From Prevotella sp. tc2-28 (lineage in GTDB: Bacteria; Bacteroidota; Bacteroidia; Bacteroidales; Bacteroidaceae), in NCBI RefSeq assembly GCF_900107705.1, contig NZ_FNRE01000017.1:1-64000 (forward strand): a stretch of 64,000 nt of DNA. Reading direction: 5' to 3'. The notes beneath the pieces were generated by a model, which saw only the letters and a program-made list of their open reading frames with translations, was not told the DNA's origin and searched no databases. Numbering within the stretch: position 1 is the stretch's first letter; every line of letters starts with the position of its first letter. Positions 26,906 to 34,957 of the stretch are shown here, piece by piece. The position numbers were made by a program, and so were the translations under genes.

Positions 26906-26940
26906 TTTCGTCTAATCATTTAACGAAAAAGATTAAAACT

Positions 26941-29100
26941 ATGAAATTAAGTAAATATTTTATTCCTGCACTGCTCAGTCCACTCATGTTAGTGGGCTGT
27001 GCAGACTACGACGATTGGAGCACCAATCCTGGTGAGAAGCCCGCTACGATTGCAGGTTATGAGTATCTCAATAACTATGCTCCACTGAAGGAGAACCTGA
27101 ACCGTACAGCTAATCCTGACTTTAAGGTCGGTGCAGGTGTTACGGAAAGCGAGTTTAACCAGAAAGCCTCGTTGTTCCGCCTTGCTTCACATAACTTCGA
27201 CGAGATTGTGGCAGGCAATGCTATGAAAATGGCTTCATGTGTGAACGATAATGGTGATATGGATTTCTCCGGTGTCTCTACATTCTTACAGTCTGCTGAG
27301 GAAGCTGGTGTGAGCGTCTATGGACATACATTGGCTTGGCATTCCCAGCAGCAAGTGAAGTGGCTGAACAGTTTACTGAAGGATAAAGAACTTGATATTG
27401 ATCCGGATGCAAAAATTGAGAAGGAGATTTATTATGGAGATTTTGCTGGTAAGGATAAATTCCCTTACTTTGTAATGGGTTATGAGCCAACAATCGTTAA
27501 TGGTTGTCTTCATTCGGAAAATCCAGGATCATGGTATCAATATTTCATTGCAGATGGTATTCCAGTACCAGAAGACGGCAATTATACAGCTATTGTAAAG
27601 GTTAAGGGTTCCAAAGAGGATGCTCTTACGCTCAACATGGGTTGGGGCTGGGGTTCTGGCGAATCTGCTTCTGGAAAATTGAAGGTCACCACAGAATGGA
27701 CGGAGTCAAAAGTGGAATTTACTGGTGTAGCTGGAAAACCATGTAATCTTGTTCTTCAACCTGGTGGCTATGATGGTACTATTGACATAGAGGTCGTTCG
27801 TGTTGTACGTTACGAAACTCCTGCTGTTGAAGTATTGGTTGAAGATTACGATTATTCTTATAAAAATGATGCAAAATTCCCTTGGTTTGTAATGGGTTAT
27901 GAACCCACTATCGTTAACGGTTGCCTGCATTCAGAGAATCCTGGTTCTTGGTACCAGTACTTCATAGCGGACCATATTCCTCACCCCATTGAGGGCGACT
28001 ATGTTGCTACAGTTCGTGTAAAAGCATCTAAAGATGATATGATTACCCTCAACATGGGTTGGGGCTGGGGTTCTGGCGAATCGGCTTCTGCTAAACTTAA
28101 AGTCACAACGGAATGGACCGAGCAGCAGGTTAGATATAATGGTATCCCGGCTAAGGACTGTAACCTTGTTTTGCAACCTGGTGGTTTCGATGGCACAATT
28201 GATATAGAATGGGTTAAGTGTGCGCATGCAGTGAAAATGAATTCTATTCCTCTGACTCCAGAGGAGAAGAAGGATACGCTGACATGGGCAATGGACAAGT
28301 GGATTAAGGGCATGATGGAAGCCTGCGATGGTAAGGTGAAAGCCTGGGATGTTGTCAACGAGGCTGTTTCAGGTGGAGATCCTGACGAAGAAGGTGTCTA
28401 TGCTCTGCAGAGTATGGAACTTGCCACGAGAGGTAAAACTGACGCCGAGAAGGCTGAAATCGAGAAGAATAATTTCTTCTGGCAGGATTATCTGGGTGAC
28501 CTCGACTATGTTCGTACAGCCGTTGCCAAGGCTCGCCAGTATGGTCCTGAGGATATTAAGCTGTTCGTTAACGACTATAACCTTGAATACGAGTGGCACG
28601 GCAACGACAATAAGAAGTTGCAGAGCCTTATCAAGTGGATTGAGCGTTGGGAGGCTGATGGCGTAACCAAGATTGACGGTATTGGCACTCAGACACACAT
28701 CTCATTCCAGGCTGATGCTGCCAAGCAGAAGAAGCAGGAGGATTTGATTAAGGATTCGTTCAAGCGTATGGCTGCTACTGGTAAGCTAGTTCGTGTCTCT
28801 GAGCTTGACATGGGCTATACAGATGCCAATGGTAATAAGGTTACTACCGACAAGATGACTGAGGCTATGCATAAGCAGATGAGCGACTTCTATAAGTTCA
28901 TTGTGAAGGCATACTTCGAGAATGTTCCTGCTGCTCAGCGCTATGGTATCTGTCAGTGGTGCATCACCGATGCTCCTTCTAGCAGTGGCTGGCGTCCTTC
29001 TGAGCCTGTAGGTCTCTGGAAACAGGACTACAGTCGTAAGCATACTTTTGCTGGCTTCGCCGATGGTCTCTCTGAGGCTACTGGTAAAGCTGCTCAATAA
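26941..29100 (+). CDS. xyn10C: Xyn10C: surface GH10 endoxylanase with two CBM modules inserted in the catalytic domain
   Basis: 719 aa from the ATG at 26941; the frame also has an ATG at 26896 overlapping xusE. The lipoprotein signal LSPLMLVGCAD indicates a surface anchor. GH10 begins FKVGAGVTESEFNQ (about 55) and breaks off after GHTLAWHSQQQVKWLN. It resumes with ACDGKVKAWDVVNEAVSG, where Glu474 is the acid/base, and SELDMGY, where Glu621 is the nucleophile. Between them (about 160-435) are two tandem CBM4/9/22-like modules, each starting FVMGYEPTIVNGCLHSENPG; at DNA level they are roughly 80% alike by eye. This split layout matches P. bryantii Xyn10C. It makes the first backbone cuts for XusA-D to import. 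Confidence 0.95.
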   Translation: MKLSKYFIPALLSPLMLVGCADYDDWSTNPGEKPATIAGYEYLNNYAPLKENLNRTANPDFKVGAGVTESEFNQKASLFRLASHNFDEIVAGNAMKMASCVNDNGDMDFSGVSTFLQSAEEAGVSVYGHTLAWHSQQQVKWLNSLLKDKELDIDPDAKIEKEIYYGDFAGKDKFPYFVMGYEPTIVNGCLHSENPGSWYQYFIADGIPVPEDGNYTAIVKVKGSKEDALTLNMGWGWGSGESASGKLKVTTEWTESKVEFTGVAGKPCNLVLQPGGYDGTIDIEVVRVVRYETPAVEVLVEDYDYSYKNDAKFPWFVMGYEPTIVNGCLHSENPGSWYQYFIADHIPHPIEGDYVATVRVKASKDDMITLNMGWGWGSGESASAKLKVTTEWTEQQVRYNGIPAKDCNLVLQPGGFDGTIDIEWVKCAHAVKMNSIPLTPEEKKDTLTWAMDKWIKGMMEACDGKVKAWDVVNEAVSGGDPDEEGVYALQSMELATRGKTDAEKAEIEKNNFFWQDYLGDLDYVRTAVAKARQYGPEDIKLFVNDYNLEYEWHGNDNKKLQSLIKWIERWEADGVTKIDGIGTQTHISFQADAAKQKKQEDLIKDSFKRMAATGKLVRVSELDMGYTDANGNKVTTDKMTEAMHKQMSDFYKFIVKAYFENVPAAQRYGICQWCITDAPSSSGWRPSEPVGLWKQDYSRKHTFAGFADGLSEATGKAAQ
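27472..28226 (+). repeat. Tandem duplication encoding the two CBM modules of Xyn10C
   Basis: A unit of about 411 bp is repeated: from 27472 (TTTGTAATGGGTTATGAGCC) and from 27883 (TTTGTAATGGGTTATGAACC), each running through GGCTGGGGTTCTGGCGAATC. Both look more A/T-rich than the flanking GH10 sequence, judged by eye. Confidence 0.8.
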
Positions 29101-29140
29101 AGATATTACCCCCAAAAGGTAATTTTTAGAACTTTACATG
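29011..29140 (+). repeat. 130-bp near-identical repeat, copy 1 (copy 2 at 31056-31185)
   Basis: From GGTCTCTGGAAACAGGACTA at the end of xyn10C to TTTACATG after its stop, the sequence reappears 2045 bp downstream with one mismatch (CCCCC versus CCCCT). Such identity next to more diverged flanks points to recent duplication or gene conversion. Confidence 0.9.
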
Positions 29141-29144
29141 TGTT

Positions 29145-29178
29145 GGAGCCCGTGTCTGAGAAGATGCGGGCTCCTTTT
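29145..29178 (+). terminator. Terminator of the xus/xyn10C operon
   Basis: The stem GGAGCCCG/CGGGCTCC (29145-29152 with 29167-29174) is followed by TTTTATT, 45 bp after the xyn10C stop. A near-copy is at 31192-31225. Confidence 0.85.
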
Positions 29179-29269
29179 ATTAAAGTCACGCGTTTAGCGT
29201 GAACTTTATACGGAGCCTTAATCAGGCACCTTTTTTTGCTGAAATATTTTTTATTCATGTTTTTTTGTG

Positions 29270-29277
29270 TATTTTTG
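29270..29277 (+). promoter_or_regulatory. -7 box of the 29305 gene
   Basis: TATTTTTG fits TAnnTTTG, 27 bp before the ATG at 29305. No TTTG at the usual -33 distance. Confidence 0.4.
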
Positions 29278-29304
29278 CAGAAATAAACTCAATAAGTCAA
29301 GAAT

Positions 29305-30546
29305 ATGAAGAATTGTTTGCAGATTTTTTTTGTTTCTTTGTTGTCCATGACCCCCATGATGTTGGCTGCACAAGTTAACCCTCAGAGGGGTTATGTGATT
29401 ACAAATGAGAACGATACCATACATGGTACCATCGACTACCTAACAGATGCCAAGAATGCAAAATACTGTCTCTTCCTAAAAGATGGAGAAAGTGTATATA
29501 AGTCTTTGTCCCCTATTGATATCAAAGGTTACCGGCTGGCCGGCGAAGGTATTTATTATGTTAGTCGTCTATTCACAGACTTTAATGAGAATCAGCAGGA
29601 GCTTATTTTTGCAGAGTTCCTGTTACAAGGTGGTGTTAGCCTATACCGCTATTATTACGATGGAGAGTATTATTTTGGTTTTGTGGATAGCAATGGTAAG
29701 GAGGTCATCATACGTGACGACAAACTAGATAAAGATTTACGAACCTACGAATTCAAATTACAGAATCGTCGCCAAGTTGTGCAGAAAATTAATGGACTGA
29801 TGTATCAAGATAAAACCATCGCTAGCCGTTTATGGAAAATGAATTTGACTAGTGAGAACCTTACGCATATGGTGAAACAATATGACGAGCAATATTGCAC
29901 GGAAGAAGGTGATTGTGTGTTGTTTCGCTATGACAAAGAAAAGACAATCGCTGTTAAGCATAGGTTTTATGTAGGTGCGGGCATTGGTTACTCTTCCTAT
30001 GATTCTCCGAAATATGACTATTTTGCGGGGGTTTCTGATATTAGCTATGATAGATACACATACACAGGAGTTGCTCCGACCTTCTTCGTAGGTGGCGATT
30101 TTTCATTTCCACGATTAAGTAAGAATTTGAATGCACAGGTTGAGTTTAGTTTCACTCCTCACCGATACGAATCTTCTGAATATTCGATGGAAGGAGTTAA
30201 ACCGAAGATAATTGTTAACGAGTTGGCTGGTCGTATTGGATTGAATTATGTGTTCATCACAGATGGTCGCATCAAGCCCTTTGTTAATGGTGGCTTTCTT
30301 CTCGCTTGGAATCTGAAAATAAAGGAAGAGAATGCATTCTATTATAACCCAACTACAGGTGGTACAGCTGATCAGGGAGTCCGCACTGTGGACCACGGAA
30401 AGGGATCAATGTACTCCATATGTCTTGGAACTGGTGTTGATATTAACCACATTCGTATCAGTGCTTCTTGGAAGAAATCGTTAGGAGCAAAGAATGGACT
30501 GCAACAGAATGGTTGTGGAATCCTATCGGTAGCATATATCTTCTAA
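29305..30546 (+). CDS. Outer-membrane beta-barrel protein of unknown role
   Basis: 413 aa with a signal peptide ending MMLAAQ. Residues about 25-200 form a mixed region (RGYVITNENDTIHGTIDYLT, KDGESVYKSLSPIDIKGYRL) seen in Bacteroidetes proteins of unknown function. Residues 200-413 look like a small porin-type barrel (FYVGAGIGYSSYDSPKYDYF, FFVGGDFSFPRLSKNLNAQV, RIGLNYVFITDGRIKPFVNG) ending in phenylalanine. It is separate from xyn10C by the terminator at 29145 and has its own -7 box. It lies between xyn10C and a broken copy of the xyn10 end, so it probably arrived with the rearrangement. The DNA is more A/T-rich than the enzyme operons, by eye. Confidence 0.75.
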   Translation: MKNCLQIFFVSLLSMTPMMLAAQVNPQRGYVITNENDTIHGTIDYLTDAKNAKYCLFLKDGESVYKSLSPIDIKGYRLAGEGIYYVSRLFTDFNENQQELIFAEFLLQGGVSLYRYYYDGEYYFGFVDSNGKEVIIRDDKLDKDLRTYEFKLQNRRQVVQKINGLMYQDKTIASRLWKMNLTSENLTHMVKQYDEQYCTEEGDCVLFRYDKEKTIAVKHRFYVGAGIGYSSYDSPKYDYFAGVSDISYDRYTYTGVAPTFFVGGDFSFPRLSKNLNAQVEFSFTPHRYESSEYSMEGVKPKIIVNELAGRIGLNYVFITDGRIKPFVNGGFLLAWNLKIKEENAFYYNPTTGGTADQGVRTVDHGKGSMYSICLGTGVDINHIRISASWKKSLGAKNGLQQNGCGILSVAYIF

Positions 30547-30592
30547 GTGTGACTTATAACGATGACTATTTTTTATGCTTCTCCCTGCATTT

Positions 30593-30645
30593 ATTAATAA
30601 AATTCACTAAAATCATTAATAAAATTCGTCGTTTTTATTAATAAA
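30593..30645. repeat. Three ATTAATAAA(ATTC) repeats with 22-bp pitch
   Basis: ATTAATAAAATTC at 30593-30605 and 30615-30627, then ATTAATAAA at 30637-30645. The starts are exactly 22 bp apart. They lie in the non-coding stretch between the outer-membrane protein gene and the xyn10 remnant. Confidence 0.85.
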
Positions 30646-30686
30646 CCTCTTTACGGGCCCTAAAATCTGAGAGCCGGAACAGAACC

Positions 30687-31145
30687 GGCAGGATTATTTG
30701 GGCGACCTCGACTATGTTCGTACTGCCGTTGCTCTGGCTTGTTTGTATGGTCCAGAGGACATCAAACTATTCATCAACGACTACAACCTGGAGTATGACT
30801 GGGATGCCAGTGGTAACAAGAAGCTCGAGAACTTAATCAAGTGGATTGAGCGTTGGGAAGCTGATGACGTAACCAAGATTGACGGTATTGGAACTCAGAT
30901 GCATATCTCTTGCTATGCTGATCCTGATCAGCAGAACAAACGTAAGGAACTTATCAAAAAGTCGTTCGAACTGATGGCTGCTACTGGTAAGCAGGTACGT
31001 ATCTCTGAGCTCGATATCACCTAAAGGTAGCGGATGGCGTCCTGAACTGCCTACTGGTCTCTGGAAACAGGACTACAGTCGTAAGCATACTTTTGCTGGC
31101 TTCGCCGATGGTCTCTCTGAGGCTACTGGTAAAGCTGCTCAATAA
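30687..31145 (+). pseudogene. Truncated chimeric remnant of a second GH10 xylanase gene
   Basis: Homology to xyn10C starts at GGCAGGATTAT (30687) and reads LDYVRTAVALACLYGPEDIK through the nucleophile region ISELDI, with clear divergence from Xyn10C (ALACLYG versus AKARQYG). A stop follows at once. About 165 bp relative to xyn10C are missing before GSGWRPELPTGLWKQ; the last residues to KAAQ-stop then match xyn10C exactly. The N-terminus, the CBMs and the acid/base Glu are absent, so it cannot be active. The 5' part came from a different GH10 paralogue and the 3' part was converted by, or copied from, xyn10C. Confidence 0.9.
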
Positions 31146-31185
31146 AGATATTACCCCTAAAAGGTAATTTTTAGAACTTTACATG
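31056..31185 (+). repeat. 130-bp near-identical repeat, copy 2
   Basis: Second copy of 29011-29140 with one mismatch; it carries the final xyn10 codons and the first 3'-untranslated bases. Confidence 0.9.
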
Positions 31186-31191
31186 AAAATG

Positions 31192-31225
31192 GGAGCTCGT
31201 GTCTGCGAAGATACGGGCTCCTTTT
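31192..31225 (+). terminator. Duplicated xyn10-type terminator
   Basis: GGAGCTCG (31192-31199) pairs with CGGGCTCC (31214-31221) with one G-T pair, followed by TTTT. It is the diverged counterpart of 29145-29178. Confidence 0.8.
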
Positions 31226-31245
31226 ATGTACCATGTTTTTAGTCG

Positions 31246-31285
31246 AAATGGTTACACGGTTACAGCTGTAACCGTGTAACCGTTT
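31246..31285. repeat. 40-bp near-perfect palindrome
   Basis: Centred at 31265/31266. The inner 32 bp (31250-31281) are a perfect palindrome made of GGTTACACGGTTACAG and its complement. One mismatch, which can form a G-U pair, and three more pairs follow on each side. It lies in the 257-bp non-coding gap between the xyn10 remnant and the convergent GH5 gene. Confidence 0.9.
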
Positions 31286-31391
31286 GGGGCGTCTTGGAGT
31301 GAAGTATCAAGGGTCGCAAGGACAATCATTAGGCCTTGCAGGGGGAATGCCTAAGGGTAACGGGGAAGGATGCCCGTCTGATTATGGGGCG

Positions 31392-31444
31392 CCTATACCC
31401 CAACGATCGTGTTCCTATACCCATACAACTGTGCGCCTATACCC
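31392..31444. repeat. Three CCTATACCC repeats with 22-bp pitch
   Basis: CCTATACCC at 31392-31400, 31414-31422 and 31436-31444, starts exactly 22 bp apart, with unrelated 13-bp spacers. They sit just beyond the 3' end of the GH5 gene. Confidence 0.85.
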
Positions 31445-31482
31445 TAATTGAACCGCCAAAATTTTATGTGACCAAGTGATGA

Positions 31483-33618
31483 TTACCTCACTACCACCTT
31501 CTTGCCTCCGATGATGTAGATGCCACGGGGAAGTGACTTCAGCTGGCTGCGTGTGCCAACCTTGACACCTTGCAGGTTATATACCATATCGTTCTCTATT
31601 TCACGTTGAATGGTGCATATACCTGTGGTTTTGCTATAGTCGTCATTGTTGGTCAAGTAGATATCATCTACAACAACGTCCCCAGTACCATTAGTCCAGA
31701 AGCTGATAATATGAATGTTCTTTGTGTCGATCTGAGCCGCAACATCAGACATTTTAATAATAATCGTTGTCTTGTTCCCAAAGTCTTCAGACTGATAATT
31801 ACTTCCCCAGATGCTGTTCTGAGGGAATATGTTCAGATGAGCAGAACAATTCTGTGCTACTTTCAACTTGACAACTAAATATTTGTAAGCAGACATGTCA
31901 ACACCGTCAGTATATTGCCATCCCATTTGTCCCCACTGGGCAGGATGGAAGGTGCGAGTGGATTCGTTATAAGTACCAGTTTCACCAAAAAATTCGCGAA
32001 TGTCCTCTTTCTTGAACGAGAAAAATTCGCGTGCATTTACTGTGATGTTAAAGATTGCCTGATACTGTTTTCCATTTTTACTATAGGTTGCTGTCATCTT
32101 GGTAACTCCAGCAGTGAGTCCCTTGATATAGCCCTTATCTATGCTGACGATAGCGGGATTGTCAATGACGAAGGTCGCCTGGTCACTGATTTCCTGTGTG
32201 TGACCATCGGCATAGTTAGCCTTTAGTGAAATCAGTAATTTTGTACCTTCTTCCATCTCAATGTCATTAGTCGTGGCCGAAATGCTTTGCAAGGTGTAGA
32301 AGTCGCCAGTCTCCTCCTCGTCATCAGCGTGGGGCCAGTTTACCTTGTAATACGCTGCATACCAGTCCATACAGGCCTTTCCGCAGGCTTCTGCCAATCC
32401 GTCAAAGGCGGGAACTGCCTGCCCTGTAGCTATTGACTTGTCAATATCTAAAAGACATCCTGTGCCTGAAAGGGTCATCGAGATATTGCCAAAGTGCTCA
32501 TAGACCCCCTTGGTGATGGAACCCCATACTGATGTGCGGCCTGTAGCCCATGTGCCGTAGTTGGATTCCACCCAGTCGCCGTGTTCATTATAGTGACCTG
32601 TTCCAGGCTTAAAGGGACTCCAGTCAATCTCTGTGATCATCACAGGGTTAGTGTCGACAACGGGCACCTGGTTATGGAATTGCTCTATCTTTCGCTGTGT
32701 GGCTGCCGGAACGTCAGAGGCGCTCAGGTTCTTGTCGTCGCAACCGTACCAGCCATTGTAGTCGTGTACGGCATAACCGATATTTTCACCTGTAATGGGA
32801 TATTGGGCATAGCTGGTATAGTTAGCCTGCCAACCTGTTCCAGGTACCCAAATGATGCCAGTAAAACCATTCTCGCGGATTTTGTCAACGATAGGCTGGA
32901 AAAAATCGTGTAACGCCTTGGGATCATCTTGATTCTGGGCGTTCTTGACACTTACGGGTTCATTAGCCAATTCAATGCTAATCTGACCGGCATGCTGTTT
33001 GATATACTCATTTTGAGAGAAGATGTTCCATATCAACATCAGATACTGGTTGTAGTAATCGCCTACCTTCAAATCATGAGGACAGACACCCGGTGGGCGA
33101 ACAACAACATACAAGCCATGATTCATGGCTTTCTTTGCCAGTTCTAAATAAAGTGTTGGCAACCAATGCTTATAAAGTGTCTCGCTGAAATGCGAGATAT
33201 CGGCCTCGCCGTCCACTACTTGTCCATTCGGGTCTATGGTCTTATTCTCAGTATTCTTCGTGAATCCTGTAGCGGTGATACTGCCATCATTCGTCCAAGC
33301 CGGATCCATGTGCAGACGGAATACATTACATTTGGCTTGTTCCATGCCAACAAATAGCTTTTCAAAGTAGTTCAAGCAATTAACACGTCCAGTTTCGTTA
33401 TAATGGTCCCACCAGCCTCGTGCCTTAGAACCTTCCCAGCGATCGCCGTTAAAATAGTTGCTGGGTGTGTCCATTACGCCATGTAGAACCACTTGGTTGC
33501 CATGTTTGTCAACCAGCCATCGACCCTCCACGTGTAGGGTAGGTAATGGCTTTACTCCTTGAGCCCAAATGGTGATGCATCCAAGCAGCATCAGCCATGT
33601 GATAATGTTTCTTTTCAT
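31483..33618 (-). CDS. Secreted GH5-family glycoside hydrolase with Ig-like domain and C-terminal sorting-type tail
   Basis: 711 aa; signal peptide ending CITIWA. The (beta/alpha)8 GH5 domain spans about residues 25-425: early motif VFRLHMDPAWT, acid/base Glu in SIELANEPVS (about 218) and nucleophile Glu in VMITEIDWSPF (about 328). A Big_2-like domain follows (about 445-525), then a beta-sandwich of CBM character (about 535-665, DMSAYKYLVVKLKVAQ). The end, MVYNLQGVKV...LPRGIYIIGGKKVVVR, is a Prevotella-type C-terminal tail linked to export. The substrate is not certain; the setting suggests xylan or mixed beta-glucan. It is transcribed toward the xyn10 remnant. Confidence 0.85.
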   Translation of the reverse strand: MKRNIITWLMLLGCITIWAQGVKPLPTLHVEGRWLVDKHGNQVVLHGVMDTPSNYFNGDRWEGSKARGWWDHYNETGRVNCLNYFEKLFVGMEQAKCNVFRLHMDPAWTNDGSITATGFTKNTENKTIDPNGQVVDGEADISHFSETLYKHWLPTLYLELAKKAMNHGLYVVVRPPGVCPHDLKVGDYYNQYLMLIWNIFSQNEYIKQHAGQISIELANEPVSVKNAQNQDDPKALHDFFQPIVDKIRENGFTGIIWVPGTGWQANYTSYAQYPITGENIGYAVHDYNGWYGCDDKNLSASDVPAATQRKIEQFHNQVPVVDTNPVMITEIDWSPFKPGTGHYNEHGDWVESNYGTWATGRTSVWGSITKGVYEHFGNISMTLSGTGCLLDIDKSIATGQAVPAFDGLAEACGKACMDWYAAYYKVNWPHADDEEETGDFYTLQSISATTNDIEMEEGTKLLISLKANYADGHTQEISDQATFVIDNPAIVSIDKGYIKGLTAGVTKMTATYSKNGKQYQAIFNITVNAREFFSFKKEDIREFFGETGTYNESTRTFHPAQWGQMGWQYTDGVDMSAYKYLVVKLKVAQNCSAHLNIFPQNSIWGSNYQSEDFGNKTTIIIKMSDVAAQIDTKNIHIISFWTNGTGDVVVDDIYLTNNDDYSKTTGICTIQREIENDMVYNLQGVKVGTRSQLKSLPRGIYIIGGKKVVVR

Positions 33619-33642
33619 TTTGATTAGGTTTTATTTGTGGCG

Positions 33643-33650
33643 CAAAGTTA
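33643..33650 (-). promoter_or_regulatory. GH5 -7 box
   Basis: The minus strand reads TAACTTTG (33650-33643), 24 bp before the GH5 start. TTTG is 24 nt upstream (33678-33675). One ATGTTACAT word lies further up at 33720-33728, with AGGAAACAA 21 bp away at 33699, but at a different distance (48 nt) from the box than in the xylan operons. Confidence 0.45.
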
Positions 33651-33756
33651 CACATTATTATATTAAGAGCCGCACAAAAAGGAAACCGATGTTTGTCCAG
33701 GAAACAACAGCAAAAGTACATGTTACATTTGGACGGATATTTTTTATAAAGGAAAA

Positions 33757-33788
33757 TTTGGAATGAATGGGATTTCTTCGTAATTTTG
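33757..33788 (+). promoter_or_regulatory. Promoter of the Rid-DUF6057-TolB operon
   Basis: TTTG (33757-33760), 20 nt, TAATTTTG (33781-33788): a full Bacteroidetes consensus, 16 bp before the ATG at 33805. It looks constitutive, unlike the xylan operon promoters. Confidence 0.65.
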
Positions 33789-33804
33789 TGCTCGTAAAAT
33801 CGTT

Positions 33805-34944
33805 ATGATAGTTTGTCAGTCAAAGAATTTTGAAGAGATAGGGGCTCGGATAGAGTGGGCGCGCTTCACGGCAGGTGAAGTGGAGGAGTTGCATGCCATG
33901 CTGCATGTGGAGCCTCGCTGTGAGCTTTTCGAAGGGCAGATAGCCCGTATTCAGCAGGCGGAGAAAATCTTCTTGGAAATGGAGGATGTGCTGGGTTCCA
34001 GCATCGTTTTCAAACGCTATTTCCTTAGTGATGCCACTAACCAAGTTCCTGTTATCCAGGAGCGTGATGCCTGTACCATCTCTTACATCCAACAGCCACC
34101 CCTTGATGGCTCTAAGGTAGCGGTATGGCTCTATCTGCAGAAGGGTACAGAGGTGAGGCCTATGAATAACTCTACTGTTGTCAGGCACAATGGCTATCAG
34201 CATGTGTGGACCTTCGGACTGATGGATTCTACCTCTGCAACCTCTTACATGCAGACTTGGCAGACCCTCTTTATCTATTTGGATATCTTGAATCTTTTCC
34301 ATGCTACTTTGGAAGCGAACTGTATCCGTACATGGTTCTTTGTTCGCGATGTTGATACTCAATATGGTGGGCTTGTCAAGGCGCGCAGGGAGTGTTTTGT
34401 CGAACAGGGCCTCACCTCGGAAACTCATTACATCGCTTCTACGGGTATAGGTGGAACACCTTCAAACACCAAGGCTCTTGTGCAACTTGACAGCTATTCG
34501 ATGACGGGTTTTGAGCCAGAGCAGCGCCGTTATCTCTATGCGCTCTCTCATCTTAATCGGACCATCGAATATGGGGTGACCTTTGAGCGCGGTACGCTGA
34601 TACAGTATGGAGATCGTAACCACATATATATATCGGGAACTGCATCCATTGACAACCGAGGTGAAGTGCTCCACGTGGGAAATGTACAACAGCAAATTTC
34701 CCGGATGTGGGAAAATGTTGAGGCTCTGCTTTGCGAGGGTGGTATGCGTTTCGATGACGTGATGCAAATCATCGTTTATTTGCGAGATGGTGCAGATTAT
34801 AAAATAGTGAGAAAAATGTTTGACCAAAAATTTCCCCATGTTCCTACAGTCATTACGCTTGCTCCCGTTTGTCGGCCGACATGGCTTGTAGAGATGGAGT
34901 GTATAGCAGTGAAGAAAGTAAAGAATCAATATAGAGACTTCTGA
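33805..34944 (+). CDS. Rid-family (YjgF/chorismatase-like) protein
   Basis: 379 aa, no signal peptide, so cytoplasmic. The C-terminal 125 residues are a clear Rid domain (IYISGTASIDNRGEVLHVGN, VQQQISRMWENVEALLCEGG, VIVYLRDG-like, VCRPTWLVEMECIAV with the conserved Arg and Glu). The first 240 residues resemble the N-terminal half of chorismatase-type tandem Rid proteins (VFKRYFLSDATNQVPVIQE, SYIQQPPLDGSKVAVWLYLQ). Rid proteins deaminate reactive enamines/imines; the two-domain forms include chorismate hydrolases. The substrate cannot be told. It is followed after 13 bp by a DUF6057 gene. Confidence 0.75.
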   Translation: MIVCQSKNFEEIGARIEWARFTAGEVEELHAMLHVEPRCELFEGQIARIQQAEKIFLEMEDVLGSSIVFKRYFLSDATNQVPVIQERDACTISYIQQPPLDGSKVAVWLYLQKGTEVRPMNNSTVVRHNGYQHVWTFGLMDSTSATSYMQTWQTLFIYLDILNLFHATLEANCIRTWFFVRDVDTQYGGLVKARRECFVEQGLTSETHYIASTGIGGTPSNTKALVQLDSYSMTGFEPEQRRYLYALSHLNRTIEYGVTFERGTLIQYGDRNHIYISGTASIDNRGEVLHVGNVQQQISRMWENVEALLCEGGMRFDDVMQIIVYLRDGADYKIVRKMFDQKFPHVPTVITLAPVCRPTWLVEMECIAVKKVKNQYRDF

Positions 34945-34957
34945 ACAATATGCAAAA

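Noticed and set aside
30593..30645. CRISPR-like reading of the 22-bp-pitch repeats
   Set aside because: Units are only 9-13 bp with 9-13-bp spacers and three copies; there are no cas genes.
30698..31024. Annotating the GH10 remnant as a separate small protein
   Set aside because: It lacks the N-terminus and acid/base residue, has only a TTG start and ends at a deletion junction; a pseudogene is the better description.
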